Under the pieces are notes generated by a model. It made no database searches. It was not told the origin of the DNA and was given only the letters and a program-made list of their open reading frames with translations. This document shows positions 41,382 through 53,487 of a DNA stretch of 64,000 nucleotides, piece after piece (position 1 is the first letter of the stretch; the number at the start of each line of letters is the position of its first letter). The position numbers and the translations under genes were made by a program. The DNA comes from Diogma glabrata (taxonomy: Eukaryota > Arthropoda > Insecta > Diptera > Cylindrotomidae). The stretch spans positions 97,868,556-97,932,555 of the forward strand of contig OY856186.1 in NCBI GenBank assembly GCA_963693315.1, in the 5' to 3' direction.

Positions 41382-42684
41382 CAGGATTGTAACGTATAAT
41401 ACGGTAACGTATAAAACACGTATTATACGTACGTATAAAACGTATAAAACGTACAGTATAAAACACACAATTATTTACGTTTTATACCGTATAAAAGTAA
41501 AATCCTTAATAAATAAAAATACATTTATATAACATTAACGCGGGCGTTAACTCGTATCGTACTCGTGATATTTAATATTTAAAAAGCCTATAGATTTCGG
41601 GACTAATAGGAACAGTTGCTTTAGAAAATATAGCGTCAATGATAATTTCTTACCCAACTATTCCTATTAGTTCAGTTAACTTCCACATTTAACGTAAATG
41701 CTTCTTCTCAAAATATAATTATTTATTTTCAAAACAAATTTAGTCTGCAATAATTTGACATTTCCAACCATACCTATTATTCATCAATGACCAAAAATGA
41801 ATTTACTCAATAAAGTTCTCACTAAACTTTTTCGTTTGACGTAAATACATATTTTAACTATTACAACTTTTGTATAAAAAGAAGATTTGATCTGCAAGAG
41901 CCTGTTATTTTCAAACTGTGTCTATTAATTGGAAGTGGTGCAACCCGGATTCACACAACAAAATTTTTTTAAAAACATCTCTCTAATAATCTCTAATAAT
42001 TTCCCTAACTGCTATGAAAAAACCACATATATTCTGAAACAACATTATATTTCCAGCTGTTCTTATTATATGGGAGGAGCTGAAGTTGAATTGAACCATA
42101 TTTTATATATTCAATAACATTTCATGATGCTAAATAAATAAGTTCATGAACCAAATGTTTCTCATCCCAAATGCTTCCCATTAAGTATTAAGTAAATGTT
42201 GGAATCAAAATGAAAGAAAATCATATAGTATACGTGTTGAAAAATTCAAAAATAATTTAATTGCTTGAGTTTAAGTGCTCAAAAAAATCTCTAATATATA
42301 ATTCAAAATTTTCAATATTCAAATCTAGTGAATTCAAAATTATTAACCAGTTTAATGTACAGTAACATAGTCTTTCGTATAAAGTAAAAAAATATGCATT
42401 CAAATAACATCTAGAATTTAAATAGTTTTTGTTATAAATTATAAAATATATAAATAATTTATAACTACGTAATCATATTTTTACTAAAATATATATATTT
42501 TTACTAAAAATATAATTAATATCTAAAGTAAGAAGTATTTTTAATTTTTTATGAATGAGTTTCAAAAACAAAATCATATTATACGTTTCATACGTTATAT
42601 ACGTTTTATACGTTTTATACGTTACGTATTATACGTGTAACGTATAAAACGTTTTATACGTGTATTTGTATATTAACAACCCTG
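41382..42684. mobile_element. hAT element, 1303 bp, 8-bp duplication CTAAAAAC
   Basis: Ends CAGGATTGTAACG and TTAACAACCCTG fit hAT termini (CAGG...CCTG). CTAAAAAC occurs at 41374-41381 and 42685-42692. Both subterminal regions are packed with cgtataaaacg / cgttttatacg units (41395-41475; 42575-42665), as expected for transposase-binding sites. A 62-codon plus frame (41929-42117) is not recognisable. Non-autonomous or decayed copy. Confidence 0.85.
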
Positions 42685-42739
42685 CTAAAAACCATGTCCT
42701 CATAAAAGTTTTTTGCCGAAAACTATATCAAAATCCTTA

Positions 42740-45700
42740 ACCCATACCGAAGTCTTGATATCACAGAGCTGTGAGATTTCAGCCCCTCCATATTTTTGGT
42801 TATTACAGTACATAATGAAAGGAAGCAGTCTTGCTGACTTATACTATATAAGTATAAGCAAGAAAAAAATTGGAGCAATGACTCGAACACAATCCTAAAA
42901 CGAGGGACTCTAATGATCTATCGACTGAATTAGCTGGAATAAACAAAAAGGCTACTAAGACAAAACGCCTGTCAAACGAAAGAAGAGAAAGTAAGAAAAA
43001 GTAAGACATCTATTTTTAAAAGCGAGGTATTTTTAAAATTGGTGGGAAGGCAATTAAAAACACACCAAAAGGAAGCGTATATCTCTGATGTACGTCTTTA
43101 GAATGAGATATGGCTTATATAGTTGTCAAATCAAGTCCTCCAGTTCGTAGGAAGTATTACCATTTAACTTAAGAACGGTGGCTTTCACAAGTTTTGGGGT
43201 CAATCTGGGGACTTCGATGTTTGCCGATGTCGTTCAAAACCATGTTTTGAGATGAAAGACTTTGATGAAAGACGATGTCACCGGGAATAAAAGCACGTGT
43301 CCGAATACACAAGTTGTAGCGACCACGTTTGGCGTGAAAGCTTCAGGCTACAAGATGTTATATTAAGTTACGAACAAATCGTTACGCAATAAATGGGTTG
43401 AATGTGTTTTGTTGTAAGGTTTAATTGTTATCGAGTGTTTTTATGTCATCGATAGCTAATGATGTTTTTAAGACTGTGCTTTAATATTTTGTACAGTTGC
43501 TTGTCCGGACATCAATAAATTTAATTAACAATTTAATTTCAATACCATTAATTATAGTTCGGATGCACAGTCTCTTAAAAAACATCTCTGTTTTTATCAT
43601 AAACTACTTCCTAAAACTCCTACACTATAACTTTTACTAAATTACAAACTGCAACTCTTTCTCACAGAAAACGTTTCGGTTAATTACCATTGTGAAAGCG
43701 GAAATAACAAAACTATATAACAATATTAAAAACGACAAAACAATACATTTTACAACTTAATTTTGTTTTTGTTTTATTTTAATTAAGAATTGTGGAAGAA
43801 TTAATTAAGATAAAGTTAATTGAAAAAGCGATGAATGAAATTTTTAGTAATGAAATATTTTTTAAGTGTATGTATATGTCTCTCGTTGTGATGAATTAAA
43901 GTTGTAAATTATAGTATTAAGAATTGAACGAAGGAAAAAAACATAAATTGTTTAATTTAAAAGTCAAAAGTGATTTCGTATGCAGATTTCAATTTGGATT
44001 GTTCTTTTACTTTAAATGATAGGATTGTGGGAGACTTTAATGGATTTTTTGTTCTGTACGATTTTAAAGATATTAAATGAGAGTTTATGCAATAAAAATG
44101 ATGTATGTGGTTAGGTAGGTTTGAGTGCAAAATTTTAGTTGGTTAATTTATTTTAATCAGTACTTAACCGCCCTCCGTTTGAGTCATACCTTAAATTGCT
44201 TGTCTATATAGAACCTGCTTAATAGATTTTGTTGAAAACTTCCAGAAAATATTATTGCATGTGAATTTAATTTTTTAGACAGTAGGTACATTGTGTGAAT
44301 TCATCGCCACGAGTGTGTAGTGATTATTTTCAATCAATTTCTGATAATTGATCAATTATTGTTAATATGTTGTATGATAGCTATCTTCATCTAATTTGTT
44401 TTTTTAACATTGTCTTTGATCGCGTCCGTTAAAGCATAGCCTGTTGGGGTGTTCTTGGAGGCAATATTAGTAAACGATAACAGAGATGTAATCGTTTGTC
44501 CTTCGTGCCACAGTAGTTGCATCTAACGCAACAGCATTCGCAACAACTTTTTTCTCAATACGAGTTGTTCGGGTGTTAGCATTCGGCCGACAGGTGGACA
44601 CACGCTTGGAAAATGCTAGCAATTGGCCCTGGATGTCATCACCGTAGCAACCTTTAAAATTTCGTTAGATAAATTTTGTTGATAATCGGCCAGGTTTGTA
44701 GTTATGGTCGAGCTGAGTCAGCCAGCCACAACTAAATTAAATCTAGCCTTAAATTTTTTGTGAATTTTAGTAATTTTTTTAAAATTATTTTGAAGTATTA
44801 TATTTGTGATAATATTTGTTTAAAAAAATTTTAAAATTTGTATTGTTGTTAAAAGTTTTTGAAGAAGTTTGGAAGTTTTATTTTTATACATATTTTTGAT
44901 ATTTTTAAAGGAGAATTTTTTTTGGGTTATGTATAGATATTTGTAGTTTTGATAATTTTTTAGGAAATTTTAAAAATTTTAAAAGTTTTACTTTATTTGG
45001 TTGGATTTTTGTTGTATTTTGTTCAGCCCGACTATCCGACATTTAACTGTCCAACTTTAACTGAACTGGTGTCCTTTTTTTGGATTTTTTTTTGTGATTT
45101 AATTTCTTGTAATTTGTAAGTTTTAAATTTTTTTATTTATTCTAATATTTCACTCTTACTCAGATTTTTATTAGAAAACGATTAGTTTTATGCGAATTTT
45201 AATATTTTTAAAATTTTTCAATTTTGGTTTGAATTTTTGGAAAAAAAAATTGGAAATTTGTTGAATTTTTTTTAGAATTTTTAGAATCTTTTGCAGTTTT
45301 TCCTTGAATTTTTAACGTTATGGTTTTTTTTGGTACCACCTCATCCTTTCAATGTACCATCTACCAGATCCAACTCAATTGGTTGTTTTTTTCTAGAAAG
45401 TTGTTTTCTTTTCGTCCACAATTTTTTTTGAAAAAGTTTTTTCAGTAAATATTAATTTGTTTTTCAATCTTCTCCACGACCAATTCCACTTTAAGTGAAG
45501 CTTTCTTTTGGTTTTTTTGTTATCGTTGTTCATTCGGTTCATCATTCAGTCATGATGGCTTCTAATTCTTATTCTAATTTTACCCTGACCCTCAGCAGCG
45601 TATGGTGTAATATGTGCGCTCAGAAAATGAACAATATGGACGGACATTCTTTTGAAATATTTTTAAAACAAAAAATCTTTTTATAATTTCTTTTTGGTAA

Positions 45701-46000
45701 ATTCAAAATTAGATTTTAATTTTGTTTTTTACATTTTGTCACACTTTTTTGTTTTGTTTGTTATTTTTTTTTTTTGAAATTTTGACTTTTTGTTGTTTGA
45801 ATTTTATTTGCATAAAATATACCTGCCACTGGGACTTTTTGTGGGTAGCGGAAATCCGGAATTCTACGTCCACGCCGTGCTACCTGGGTAACGCTAACAG
45901 AATTAGGTTGGTGTAGTTGAGAGGGGCAGAGTAAATACTGCTTATACTCAATGATTCTGCACCATGGCGAGTCATTGGCGCCATAAAACCAATGCAACTC
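42740..46000. other. Mostly featureless AT-rich interval, with a possible minus-strand Gypsy integrase end
   Basis: At about 43360-43110, minus strand, fragments read RYNLCIRTRAFIPGDIVFH and then, in another frame, LNGNTSYELEDL. This is the order seen at the end of Gypsy integrases (R.R.F..GD.VF ... G.SYELED), so a relic is likely but weak. The rest (43361-46000) is T-rich, with no gene I can support. Sequence at 44440-44700 is less AT-biased and may be TE-derived. Confidence 0.35.
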
Positions 46001-46162
46001 AAGCGTCTGTTCTCCATGTTAGGGGCGGCTTGGAGCGGGCGTCTGTCTTGGATCAAGCGGCTCGCTATATAAATGTGTAGAAAGCGTCTGTTCTCCATGT
46101 TAGGGGCGGCTTGCAGCGGGCGTCTGTCTTGGATTAAGCGGCTCGCTATACAAACGTGTAAA
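46001..46162 (+). repeat. Two direct copies of an 81-bp unit upstream of the RTE frame
   Basis: aagcgtctgttctccatgtt, ggcggctt-gcgggcgtctgt and aagcggctcgctata occur at 46001 and again at 46082. Tandem 5' UTR units are common in LINEs and often carry promoter activity; this is inferred from position only. Confidence 0.8.
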
Positions 46163-46218
46163 AAGGTTGTTTCTGGTGACCTTAAGATGCAGAACGAACC
46201 CATTCACGAAAATTTGGG

Positions 46219-48810
46219 TTGGGCGAAGGGCTAACACCCCATTTCCGTAAAAAAATTATTGTCATGAATTCTGTACACAGGCCTCGGAATATCTCGGATT
46301 CAATATTGGAACGACCTCGGAAACTGTACCCAGACTACGATTTAAAAATGGGAACCTGGAACGTGCTAAGCCTCAGAAGACCAGGAGATCTCCTAAAACT
46401 AACACAACAAGTCGAGAGCTACACACTGGATATAGTGGCATTACAAGAACTAAGATGGCCAGGGAGTGGAATCCATGAAACAGCGAAAGGATACACTCTT
46501 TATTATTGCGGTCATCAACACGGAGGAGAATTTGGAGTTGGCTTTCTTATACACCGTCGCGTGAATCAGCATGTTATAGACTTCTGCCCAATTAATATGC
46601 GGTTATGCACACTGAGAATCCGCACGCAAAAATTCAATGTAACGATCGTCAATGTTCATGCACCTACTGAAGATAAAGCAGATGATATTAAAGACCTGTT
46701 CTTCCTAGAACTCAAAGAAGTCATCAATAACATCCCGCGGCACGATATAAAAATCGTGGTAGGTGACTTTAATGCTCAAATTGGTAGGATTGCAGAACTT
46801 AAAACACATATCGGCCCTAACAGCTTGCATCATACAAGCAACAATAACGGTTTTTGCGCAGCCGAGCTGGCTATGATGTATGATCTAGTAATTTCCAGCA
46901 CTTTCTTCCCTCACAAGAGAATTCACAAGGCAACGTGGAAAACAAATGACGGAAGAACGGAAAATCAAATCGATCACGTCATGATCTCTAAGAGACACTC
47001 TACAAGTGTAACTGACGTTCGATCATACAGAGGTGCTGATATGGACACCGATCATATGCTTGTCATCTTTAAGTACAAGTGCAAATTATCATCTACATTT
47101 AACAGACAAGCAAAAAAGACCGTGCGCTGGAATGTCGAAGCATTTAAACATCCGAAAACGCTGAATAGATATCAGGAAATAATAACAACAAACATAGAAG
47201 AGCATGACATCTCTTCTGAGATGCCATTAAACATACAAGAAGAATGGCAAACGCTTCAATCAACCATTATAGCCGCAGCACAAACTACAATCGGAAAACG
47301 ACCACCGAAATCACACAACGAATGGTTTGACGACGAGTGCCGCCAATCCGTTGAAAATAAACAAAAACTGCGAGAAAAATGGTTAACAAGGAACACCCGA
47401 AGCTCCCAAGCTGATTATCTATGCGCCAGAAAAGCCTCAGCAAAACTTCTACGTAAAAAGAAACGCGAACACATGAAGAGCTGCATCAAAAACATCGACC
47501 TACATTCGGCCAACGGAAATTCAAAAGAGTGCTTTGCCAATGCACGGAATCTGACAAAAGATTTCCACCCAAGATCTACAGCCATCAAAAATGAAAACAA
47601 TGAACTTACAACAAGTGAACGCGATGTGCTGGCAGGGTGGCGATCCCACTTTCAAGACCTACTGAATAGAACGAATGAAGTTCATCCTATTCGAGCAATT
47701 GCTCCGTCAAATGAGGAGATTTTTGTCCCTTACCCAGCAATAGAAGAAGTGGAAGCTGCCATTAAAAAACTGAAAAATGGCAAATCACCAGGTTTCGATG
47801 GAATTCCCGCAGAACTTTTGAAAAATGGAGGAGCTGCTCTGGTCTCACGTATATACGATCTGATTCTTGCAATCTGGGACCAAGAAGAACTACCTGCTGA
47901 ATGGAAAACAGCTCTCATTGTTCCGCTACATAAGAAAGGTGACCGTTTAAAGTGTGCGAATTATCGTGGCATCGCACTGTTGAACACAGCATATAAAATA
48001 CTAGCTAATGTCGTACTTGCTCGACTCATCCCGTTCGCCGAATCTATCATCGGTGACTATCAGTGTGGTTTTCGTCCCAACCGTTCAATCACAGATCAAT
48101 GTTTTACCTTAAGGATGATTCTAGAAAAATGTTGGGAGTACAACATCAGCATTCACCAGCTCTACGTGGATTTCAAGCAAGCATATGATAGTATCATCCG
48201 CGACAACCTCTGGTCCGCACTCATATGCCTTGGCATCCCAGAGAAACTTGTTTCTCTGTGCAAACTCACAACATCGGGATCAAATTGTAGAATAGTAATC
48301 GAAGGGTCAGTTTCTGATCCTTTCGATATAACATCAGGTGTTCGACAAGGTGATGCACTTGCGCCTGTACTGTTTAATTTGGCGCTGGAGTACGCGATAA
48401 GAAAAAGCCGAATTGAGACACAAAACTGCATATATAACAAATCTAGTCAAGTTCTTGGCTACGCAGATGATATTGTGCTTCTCGGACGTAGAACAAGCGA
48501 TATTAAGGATAGTCTCTCTCAGCTTGAAAGAAATGCTAAACGACTTGGATTATGCATCAACACCGGCAAAACCAAAGTGTTAACAACATCTAAGAACACA
48601 CCTCCCGGAAATCTGGATACTGGCGACTATGAAGTGGAACGCGTGGAAAACTTCAAATACCTCGGGTCTGTAATAACATCGTCAAATGACATGCAGGCAG
48701 ATATCAAAGCCCGTGTCTCTGCCGCATACAGAGTTTTCTACGCATACTCAAAACTTCTGCGATCAAAATATCTTTCGCGGTCGTGTAAATCACACTTTAC
48801 AAAGCATTAA
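46219..48810 (+). CDS. RTE-type LINE polyprotein: endonuclease and reverse transcriptase
   Basis: This 863-codon frame has the endonuclease from MGTWNVLSLRRPGDL (about residue 43): LQELRWPGSG (catalytic E), IVVGDFNAQIG, NQIDHVMI and TDHMLVI. RT follows: KNGKSPGFDGIPAELLKNGG, LHKKGDRLKCANYRGIALLN, YQCGFRPNRSITDQ, VDFKQAYDSI, SGVRQGDALAPVLFNLALE and LGYADDIVLLGR (catalytic YADD near residue 750). The composition matches RTE/BovB-like elements. The start is uncertain: the first ATG is 46219, but the domain could start at a later ATG such as 46264. The zero frame ends at 48810 after a shift near 48785; the C-terminus is in the next frame. Confidence 0.9.
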   Translation: MGEGLTPHFRKKIIVMNSVHRPRNISDSILERPRKLYPDYDLKMGTWNVLSLRRPGDLLKLTQQVESYTLDIVALQELRWPGSGIHETAKGYTLYYCGHQHGGEFGVGFLIHRRVNQHVIDFCPINMRLCTLRIRTQKFNVTIVNVHAPTEDKADDIKDLFFLELKEVINNIPRHDIKIVVGDFNAQIGRIAELKTHIGPNSLHHTSNNNGFCAAELAMMYDLVISSTFFPHKRIHKATWKTNDGRTENQIDHVMISKRHSTSVTDVRSYRGADMDTDHMLVIFKYKCKLSSTFNRQAKKTVRWNVEAFKHPKTLNRYQEIITTNIEEHDISSEMPLNIQEEWQTLQSTIIAAAQTTIGKRPPKSHNEWFDDECRQSVENKQKLREKWLTRNTRSSQADYLCARKASAKLLRKKKREHMKSCIKNIDLHSANGNSKECFANARNLTKDFHPRSTAIKNENNELTTSERDVLAGWRSHFQDLLNRTNEVHPIRAIAPSNEEIFVPYPAIEEVEAAIKKLKNGKSPGFDGIPAELLKNGGAALVSRIYDLILAIWDQEELPAEWKTALIVPLHKKGDRLKCANYRGIALLNTAYKILANVVLARLIPFAESIIGDYQCGFRPNRSITDQCFTLRMILEKCWEYNISIHQLYVDFKQAYDSIIRDNLWSALICLGIPEKLVSLCKLTTSGSNCRIVIEGSVSDPFDITSGVRQGDALAPVLFNLALEYAIRKSRIETQNCIYNKSSQVLGYADDIVLLGRRTSDIKDSLSQLERNAKRLGLCINTGKTKVLTTSKNTPPGNLDTGDYEVERVENFKYLGSVITSSNDMQADIKARVSAAYRVFYAYSKLLRSKYLSRSCKSHFTKH

Positions 48811-49277
48811 TTCGACCTGTGCTTAGATTTGGAAGTGAAAGCTGGACACTGACTTCCTCCGATTGTAGAATTTTATCAACTTTCGAGAGGAAGGTCATAC
48901 GAACAATTTATGGTCCATGTAAAGTTGCTGAAAATCAGTATAGAATCCGAATGAATCACGAAATCAGACAGCTTCTTGGAGGCTGTGATGTAATCGGATT
49001 CATTAAATTCAACCGGATTAGATGGTTTGGTCATGTAGAAAGGGCTCCATTGGATAGAATGATAAAAAAAGCGTCTCAACAACAACCAGCTGGTGTTCGT
49101 CGAAGAGGAAGACCTAGACAACGCTGGCGTGATGACATCATCCAAGACCTTCGTGATATAGGATGTCGAAACTGGGGTCAACTGGTCATGGAACGAGATA
49201 ATTGGAAGCTGATTGCACAGACGGCAAAATCCCTCCATGGGGAAACGCCAGAGAGAGAGAGGGACTTTTTGTTATAG
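48786..49277 (+). CDS. RTE-type LINE C-terminal region, shifted frame
   Basis: From about 48792 the frame reads ITLYKALIRPVLRFGSESW, then the ERKVIRTIYGP block, HEIRQLLGG, RIRWFGHVERAP and RRRGRPRQRWRDDI, ending at 49277. This IRPVL.YGSE.W...R..GHV.R...R...GRP..RW tail is diagnostic of RTE polymerases. A single indel near 48785 separates it from the upstream frame, so the element is otherwise close to intact. Confidence 0.88.
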
Positions 49278-49399
49278 ATTGTGTGTTAATTTTTATAGTT
49301 TTCGGTTGTTCTGTAGTCGGGGAGCATGTCTTCCATGTCTTGTAAGTCTTACATGTCTTGTAAGTCCTGATAAGTAGACAACGTTTGTGTTTTGATGTA

Positions 49400-49625
49400 A
49401 TTTTTTTTTTACTTTTGATCTGTGAACGAAAAGCAAAGTGCTGACGCGCAAACAATTCTGTGAGTTTTGTTTAGTTAGTATTGATCTGTGGGCGAAAGGC
49501 AAGATCCTTGTAAGCCCTGATGCGCATGCAATTGTTTGAGTTTTGTTAGTGTAGTTTTTGTTCTGTGGGCGGAAGGCAGGATTCTTGCAAAACCCGACGC
49601 ACAGACATTCTTTTTGTGTTTTAAG
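49400..49625 (+). repeat. Three imperfect ~75-bp repeats downstream of the RTE frame
   Basis: gatctgtgaacgaaaagca, gatctgtgggcgaaaggca and ttctgtgggcggaaggca each head a unit, followed by ctgacgcgcaaacaatt-like and gtgagttttgtt-like segments. It may be part of the 3' UTR of the RTE element. Confidence 0.7.
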
Positions 49626-49639
49626 GCCATGACACCCTG

Positions 49640-50400
49640 ACAACATTTATGTTTGAATAGTTTTTGATTTTTTCTGTTTCCTTAATTTTAAAACCGCAAA
49701 CACGTCTTATATTTTTTATATATATTCCTAACGGGGTTTACGATCCCACGTACACGGTGGAAGTTTTGTGTTGCTACTGGGTGATGGTTTACCAGAATAT
49801 CCCGCCATTGTTATTTCATCAGGTTCTCGAGTTCTCAATGTGATAAGTGTTATGTTTAAACAATCGAATTGAATTACCATAGTCTTCGGAAATTGTATAC
49901 GTTCGAGCTTAACTTGTGGAAGAACGCAGACCAGTGAACGATAACAGGCCTTGGGGTCGCCTTTCGTTTGGGCTGTTCTATTTACACATATCCTAACCTC
50001 TTAATTCTCAATACAGAGTGTTTCGGAGGTTTCTTTAGCTTGCCAGGGAATGGTGAACAGGAAAGGCTAGTGCTTGACTTTTTGAATCAGACTGCCTCTG
50101 TCTTATAGTTATTCATTTATTTCAATTAAGTGTTCTTCCAAAACTCCCTTTGTTTATTAAATTCAGCTTGTTTTGTCATCATGTATTTTTGTTTGAGGTT
50201 CAGTTGTATTGGTGTTTCACTGGGTAGATTGTAGATGGCGTGAATCCATGACTCTCAGACACATTTGTTTGTGTTGTATTTTTAATGAATTTTTTTATTT
50301 CTTAGAAATTGTAATATTCTTGTTTTCTGTATTTTGAAAATTTTAATTTTTGCTTATTTTTGTTGTGTGCAACAAAGGTATTGTATTTTATATACAACAG
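49640..50400. other. Interval without recognised features
   Basis: Sequence of mixed composition (49735-50090 is richer in G+C than its surroundings). No motif-bearing frame on either strand. Confidence 0.35.
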
Positions 50401-51018
50401 CCCGAGTAGCATGTTGTTCAGGCATGCCCTATTATGATCCGGGTCGGTTCCGTTTGTAATAAGGTAAATCTTAATAGGGTATTTGCATTTCGCCCTTATC
50501 TGATATCATACCTGCTTTCACTATTTGTCCTGATCCGGCGCGAGCTCCGAAGACCTATATCTTATCTCCAGTTAAAAATGCAAGATAAGAAGGAACTAAA
50601 TAGGCTATTCTTATCCGGTTCCTATATCAGAAATCATATACGATTTTCCAATTTAGGTATGCTCTATTGCAGTGGTTCTCAAAGCGTGTTCCGCGGAACA
50701 CTGGTGTTCCGCGATGCACTTTCCACTGTTCCGCGAAAAAATCAAATGAACAATCAATTCAATTAAAAATTGTTTGAAAATAAAATTCAATATAAAATTT
50801 ACTATATGTGTTATTATGGTTTTCCATATTATTCAATAAAATTTACACGTACGTAAAATTTACACGTTTCTCGGCTTTGTATGAATAAAAATATCTTTCG
50901 GGTTAAAATTACTTCTTGAAAACATAAAATATTATTGCAGTTATCAAAATTCTCCTTTTACACATAAATAAATAAAAAATGTATGAAGTTTTTGTTTCAC
51001 ACGATATGAACAAATGAT

Positions 51019-51378
51019 TGGATAAGAAACCCGTGTACTTCTTCCAAATTTTCTAGTTTTACTTTAAATGAAGAAGAATTGACGTCGCTTTCTTCTGATC
51101 GTGGATTAAAATTACAGTTCCATGAAAACACTCCTGAAAATTTTTGGATCTCTGATAAAGATGAATACCCGAGTATAAGCAAAAAATCCTTGAACATATT
51201 ATTGTTATTTTCCACGACATAACTTTGCGAAGCAGGATTTTCAACTATGATCAATATAAAGACAAACAAACGTGAGAGACTAGGGAATTTAGAAGAAGAA
51301 ATGCGTGTCGCGTTATCATTTATTCGCCCCGATATCGCTGAGATTTGTAAAGATCGTCAAACTCATGGATCGCATTAA
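51019..51378 (+). pseudogene. hAT transposase C-terminal fragment (dimerisation region)
   Basis: One register reads WIRNPCTSSKFSSFTLNEEE, then FWISDKDEYPSISKKSLNIL, a TAA at 51220-51222, then LCEAGFSTMINIKTNKRERL and ALSFIRPDIAEICKDRQTHG, with a stop at 51376-51378. The LCE.GFS.M..IKTK.R..L pattern is the conserved end of ZBED5/FAM200-like hAT transposases, which mediates dimerisation. N-terminal BED finger and RNase-H-like core are missing, and one internal stop is present. Confidence 0.85.
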
Positions 51379-51558
51379 GTTTGAGATTTTTTCAAAAGTA
51401 TTGTAATTTTAATTGTGCTGTCAATAAATATATTTGCATCAATCGATATCGGTACATATTTTATTTATATTCATATTATTTTCTAAAAGTAGTACTTGGA
51501 AGCAGGGGGTTGCCAATCACACGCTGCGACACGATTCCGTTTCCTTTTTGCTTTATAA

Positions 51559-52044
51559 TTACTACGTTTTCATGCAGATCGAAAAAGAATTGAATCCTCA
51601 TCCCGTTTTCAAACTGTAAAGTGTTTTCATGATTGGATTGAAAACGGGTTGAAAACGTTTTTAAAACTGTTTTGAAAAACTGTCAAAATGTCAAAAAGCG
51701 TTAAATTGTGTTTCATTGATTGTGTTCAATATTTTATTTTTGTATGCTTGATATTGTATTTTTCTTTTAAATAACGTTAATGAAATAAACATTTTATAAA
51801 TCAATGTGAAATTAGTTGTTTTGTAATTAAAAACAAACATAAACATTTTACTGCGCATGACACGATCCAGTTTTCCGTTTTCATGTATTTTCGAATATTT
51901 GGATACCGATACGATTCCAAAAAAAATCGAGATCGTATTTAAAAATAAATAGTATTTAAAACTGTAATTGTTGATGTTTTCATGGTGAATTCAATTCGAA
52001 TTTGGTTTTCAAATCGTTTTGAACTAAGCATGAAAACGTAGTAA
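51559..52044. mobile_element. 486-bp MITE with ATAA duplication inside the hAT
   Basis: TTACTACGTTTTCATGC and GCATGAAAACGTAGTAA are exact 17-base inverted ends. ATAA flanks both (51555-51558, 52045-52048). Inner cgttttcaaac / gaaaacggg-type motifs repeat in both orientations. Non-coding. Confidence 0.88.
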
Positions 52045-52337
52045 ATAATGGAGTGTTTTTGCAAACATTATTCTGTTTTTTATTGCACTTTGGTTTCAAA
52101 AATGTTACCCACCCTCGCCCCCTGTTGTAAAGTGTATGCTGTATTGTAGATGTTCCGCCTAAAAATATATCAGAGTTTAGTGTTCCCCGACTTCAAAAAG
52201 TTTGAGAACCAAGGCTATTGGTCCTAATCTGAGTTCTATTTGACTGATTTTTGAATTGAATAACAAATGACAATTGAATAACAAATAACAAACCAAGGTT
52301 GGCAAATATCATGATATTTATATAAATATCAAAATAT

Positions 52338-52571
<234 letters not shown>

Positions 52572-52691
52572 CAGATATATAAGCTCTGATATTTTTTTTG
52601 AATAAGTTGTTTATCTTAAATATTAAACAATATATGGCCCTTTCCACATTTGTATGCAGTGCAACGCATCACTTCCTAGTTTCTTACCTCT

Positions 52692-52742
52692 TTGCCTATA
52701 AACTAAATTCAAATATGGCAACTCCAATTTAGTTTATAGGCA
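52692..52742. repeat. 51-bp hairpin
   Basis: gcctataaactaaatt and aatttagtttataggc are perfect 16-base inverted arms around a 19-base loop. Confidence 0.8.
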
Positions 52743-52845
52743 ATTTATCAAGCCTATACGTCTATATCTTCGATTACACAAGCTCAAATGACGAATACGC
52801 TTGCTCGCTTTGTCTTGTTTATTTGACCAAATTGCATCATCAATA

Positions 52846-53485
52846 CCCATACAAGGTTGCACAACTGGTCCAGTAATGGTGACAAGTATTGAAGCAATGG
52901 CCGAGTACTGGCAACTATGACAAGGTCAATAAAAAAATATAAAATGTCATTTGTAAATTTAAATAAATTAAATACAAAATAATTAAATAAAGTGAAAATG
53001 AATAAGGAAAAAAATTTAAAACTTATACCAACCTTTACTTTATTATCATAGTCTTTCAACAGAGATACGATAATTAAACTCTATGTGAAATTTTTCAAAC
53101 TATATATTTCCAGTGTAGTGAATTTTAACCAAATGACCTAGATCGGTCAATTCATGGTTCAGTACTGGCCCAATAACAATAGCCAATTAATGTTAACCAT
53201 TAACATGCCTTAGCTTGGCCATTTAAACGTTAAAGTAACCTTTGCTGATTAATTTCTATAAACCGTAGATTGGCCGATTCATGGTTCCAGTAATGGCCCG
53301 ATAACAATGGCCAAGTATTCATGGGCCAGTGCTTAGCCATTCAAAGGTAACTAAATACTGGCTATTTTCTGTTAACCATAGTCTGGATCGGTCGATGAAT
53401 AGCTCTAGTACTGACTACTGGCCTCGCACAATAACAAAAGTCAAGTACCGTTAACCATTAATGGTCCAGGAAAACCCTGCTTGGG
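52846..53485. mobile_element. 640-bp element with CCCA...TGGG ends and TA duplication
   Basis: CCCATACAAGGTT and AACCCTGCTTGGG are imperfect inverted ends, flanked by TA at 52844-52845 and 53486-53487. The interior repeats ctggcc / ggccag-type and gttaaccattaa motifs (53140-53460). Architecture (CCC ends, 2-bp duplication, dense short palindromic motifs) parallels the CCCGA family with a different motif. Confidence 0.65.
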
Positions 53486-53487
53486 TA

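Larger units (their letters stand above)
50670..52212. mobile_element. hAT element (CAGTGGTTCTCAAA ends), ZBED5/Charlie-like
   Basis: The left end CAGTGGTTCTCAAAG and right end TTTGAGAACCA are the classic termini of this hAT group. A GC-rich ttccgcggaacactgg block follows the left end, and tgttcc motifs precede the right end. The target duplication is CTCTATTG on the left and a damaged (..CTATTG) copy on the right. It holds a transposase fragment (51019-51378) and a MITE (51559-52044). Confidence 0.85.
50401..52286 (+). mobile_element. CCCGA-type element, left end and flank of nested hATs
   Basis: CCCGAGTAGCATGTTGTTCA at 50401 begins the family. catgccctattatgatccgg and ttgtcctgatccgg blocks follow to 50661. 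After the first hAT, gtcctaatctgagttctattt (52221 onward) matches the reverse complement of 9745-9790, showing the same element continues. Its right terminus is not identifiable after the second hAT. Confidence 0.6.

Noticed and set aside
44440..44700. Less AT-rich stretch suspected to be gag/pol coding on the minus strand
   Set aside because: No recognisable motif in any frame; composition alone is insufficient.
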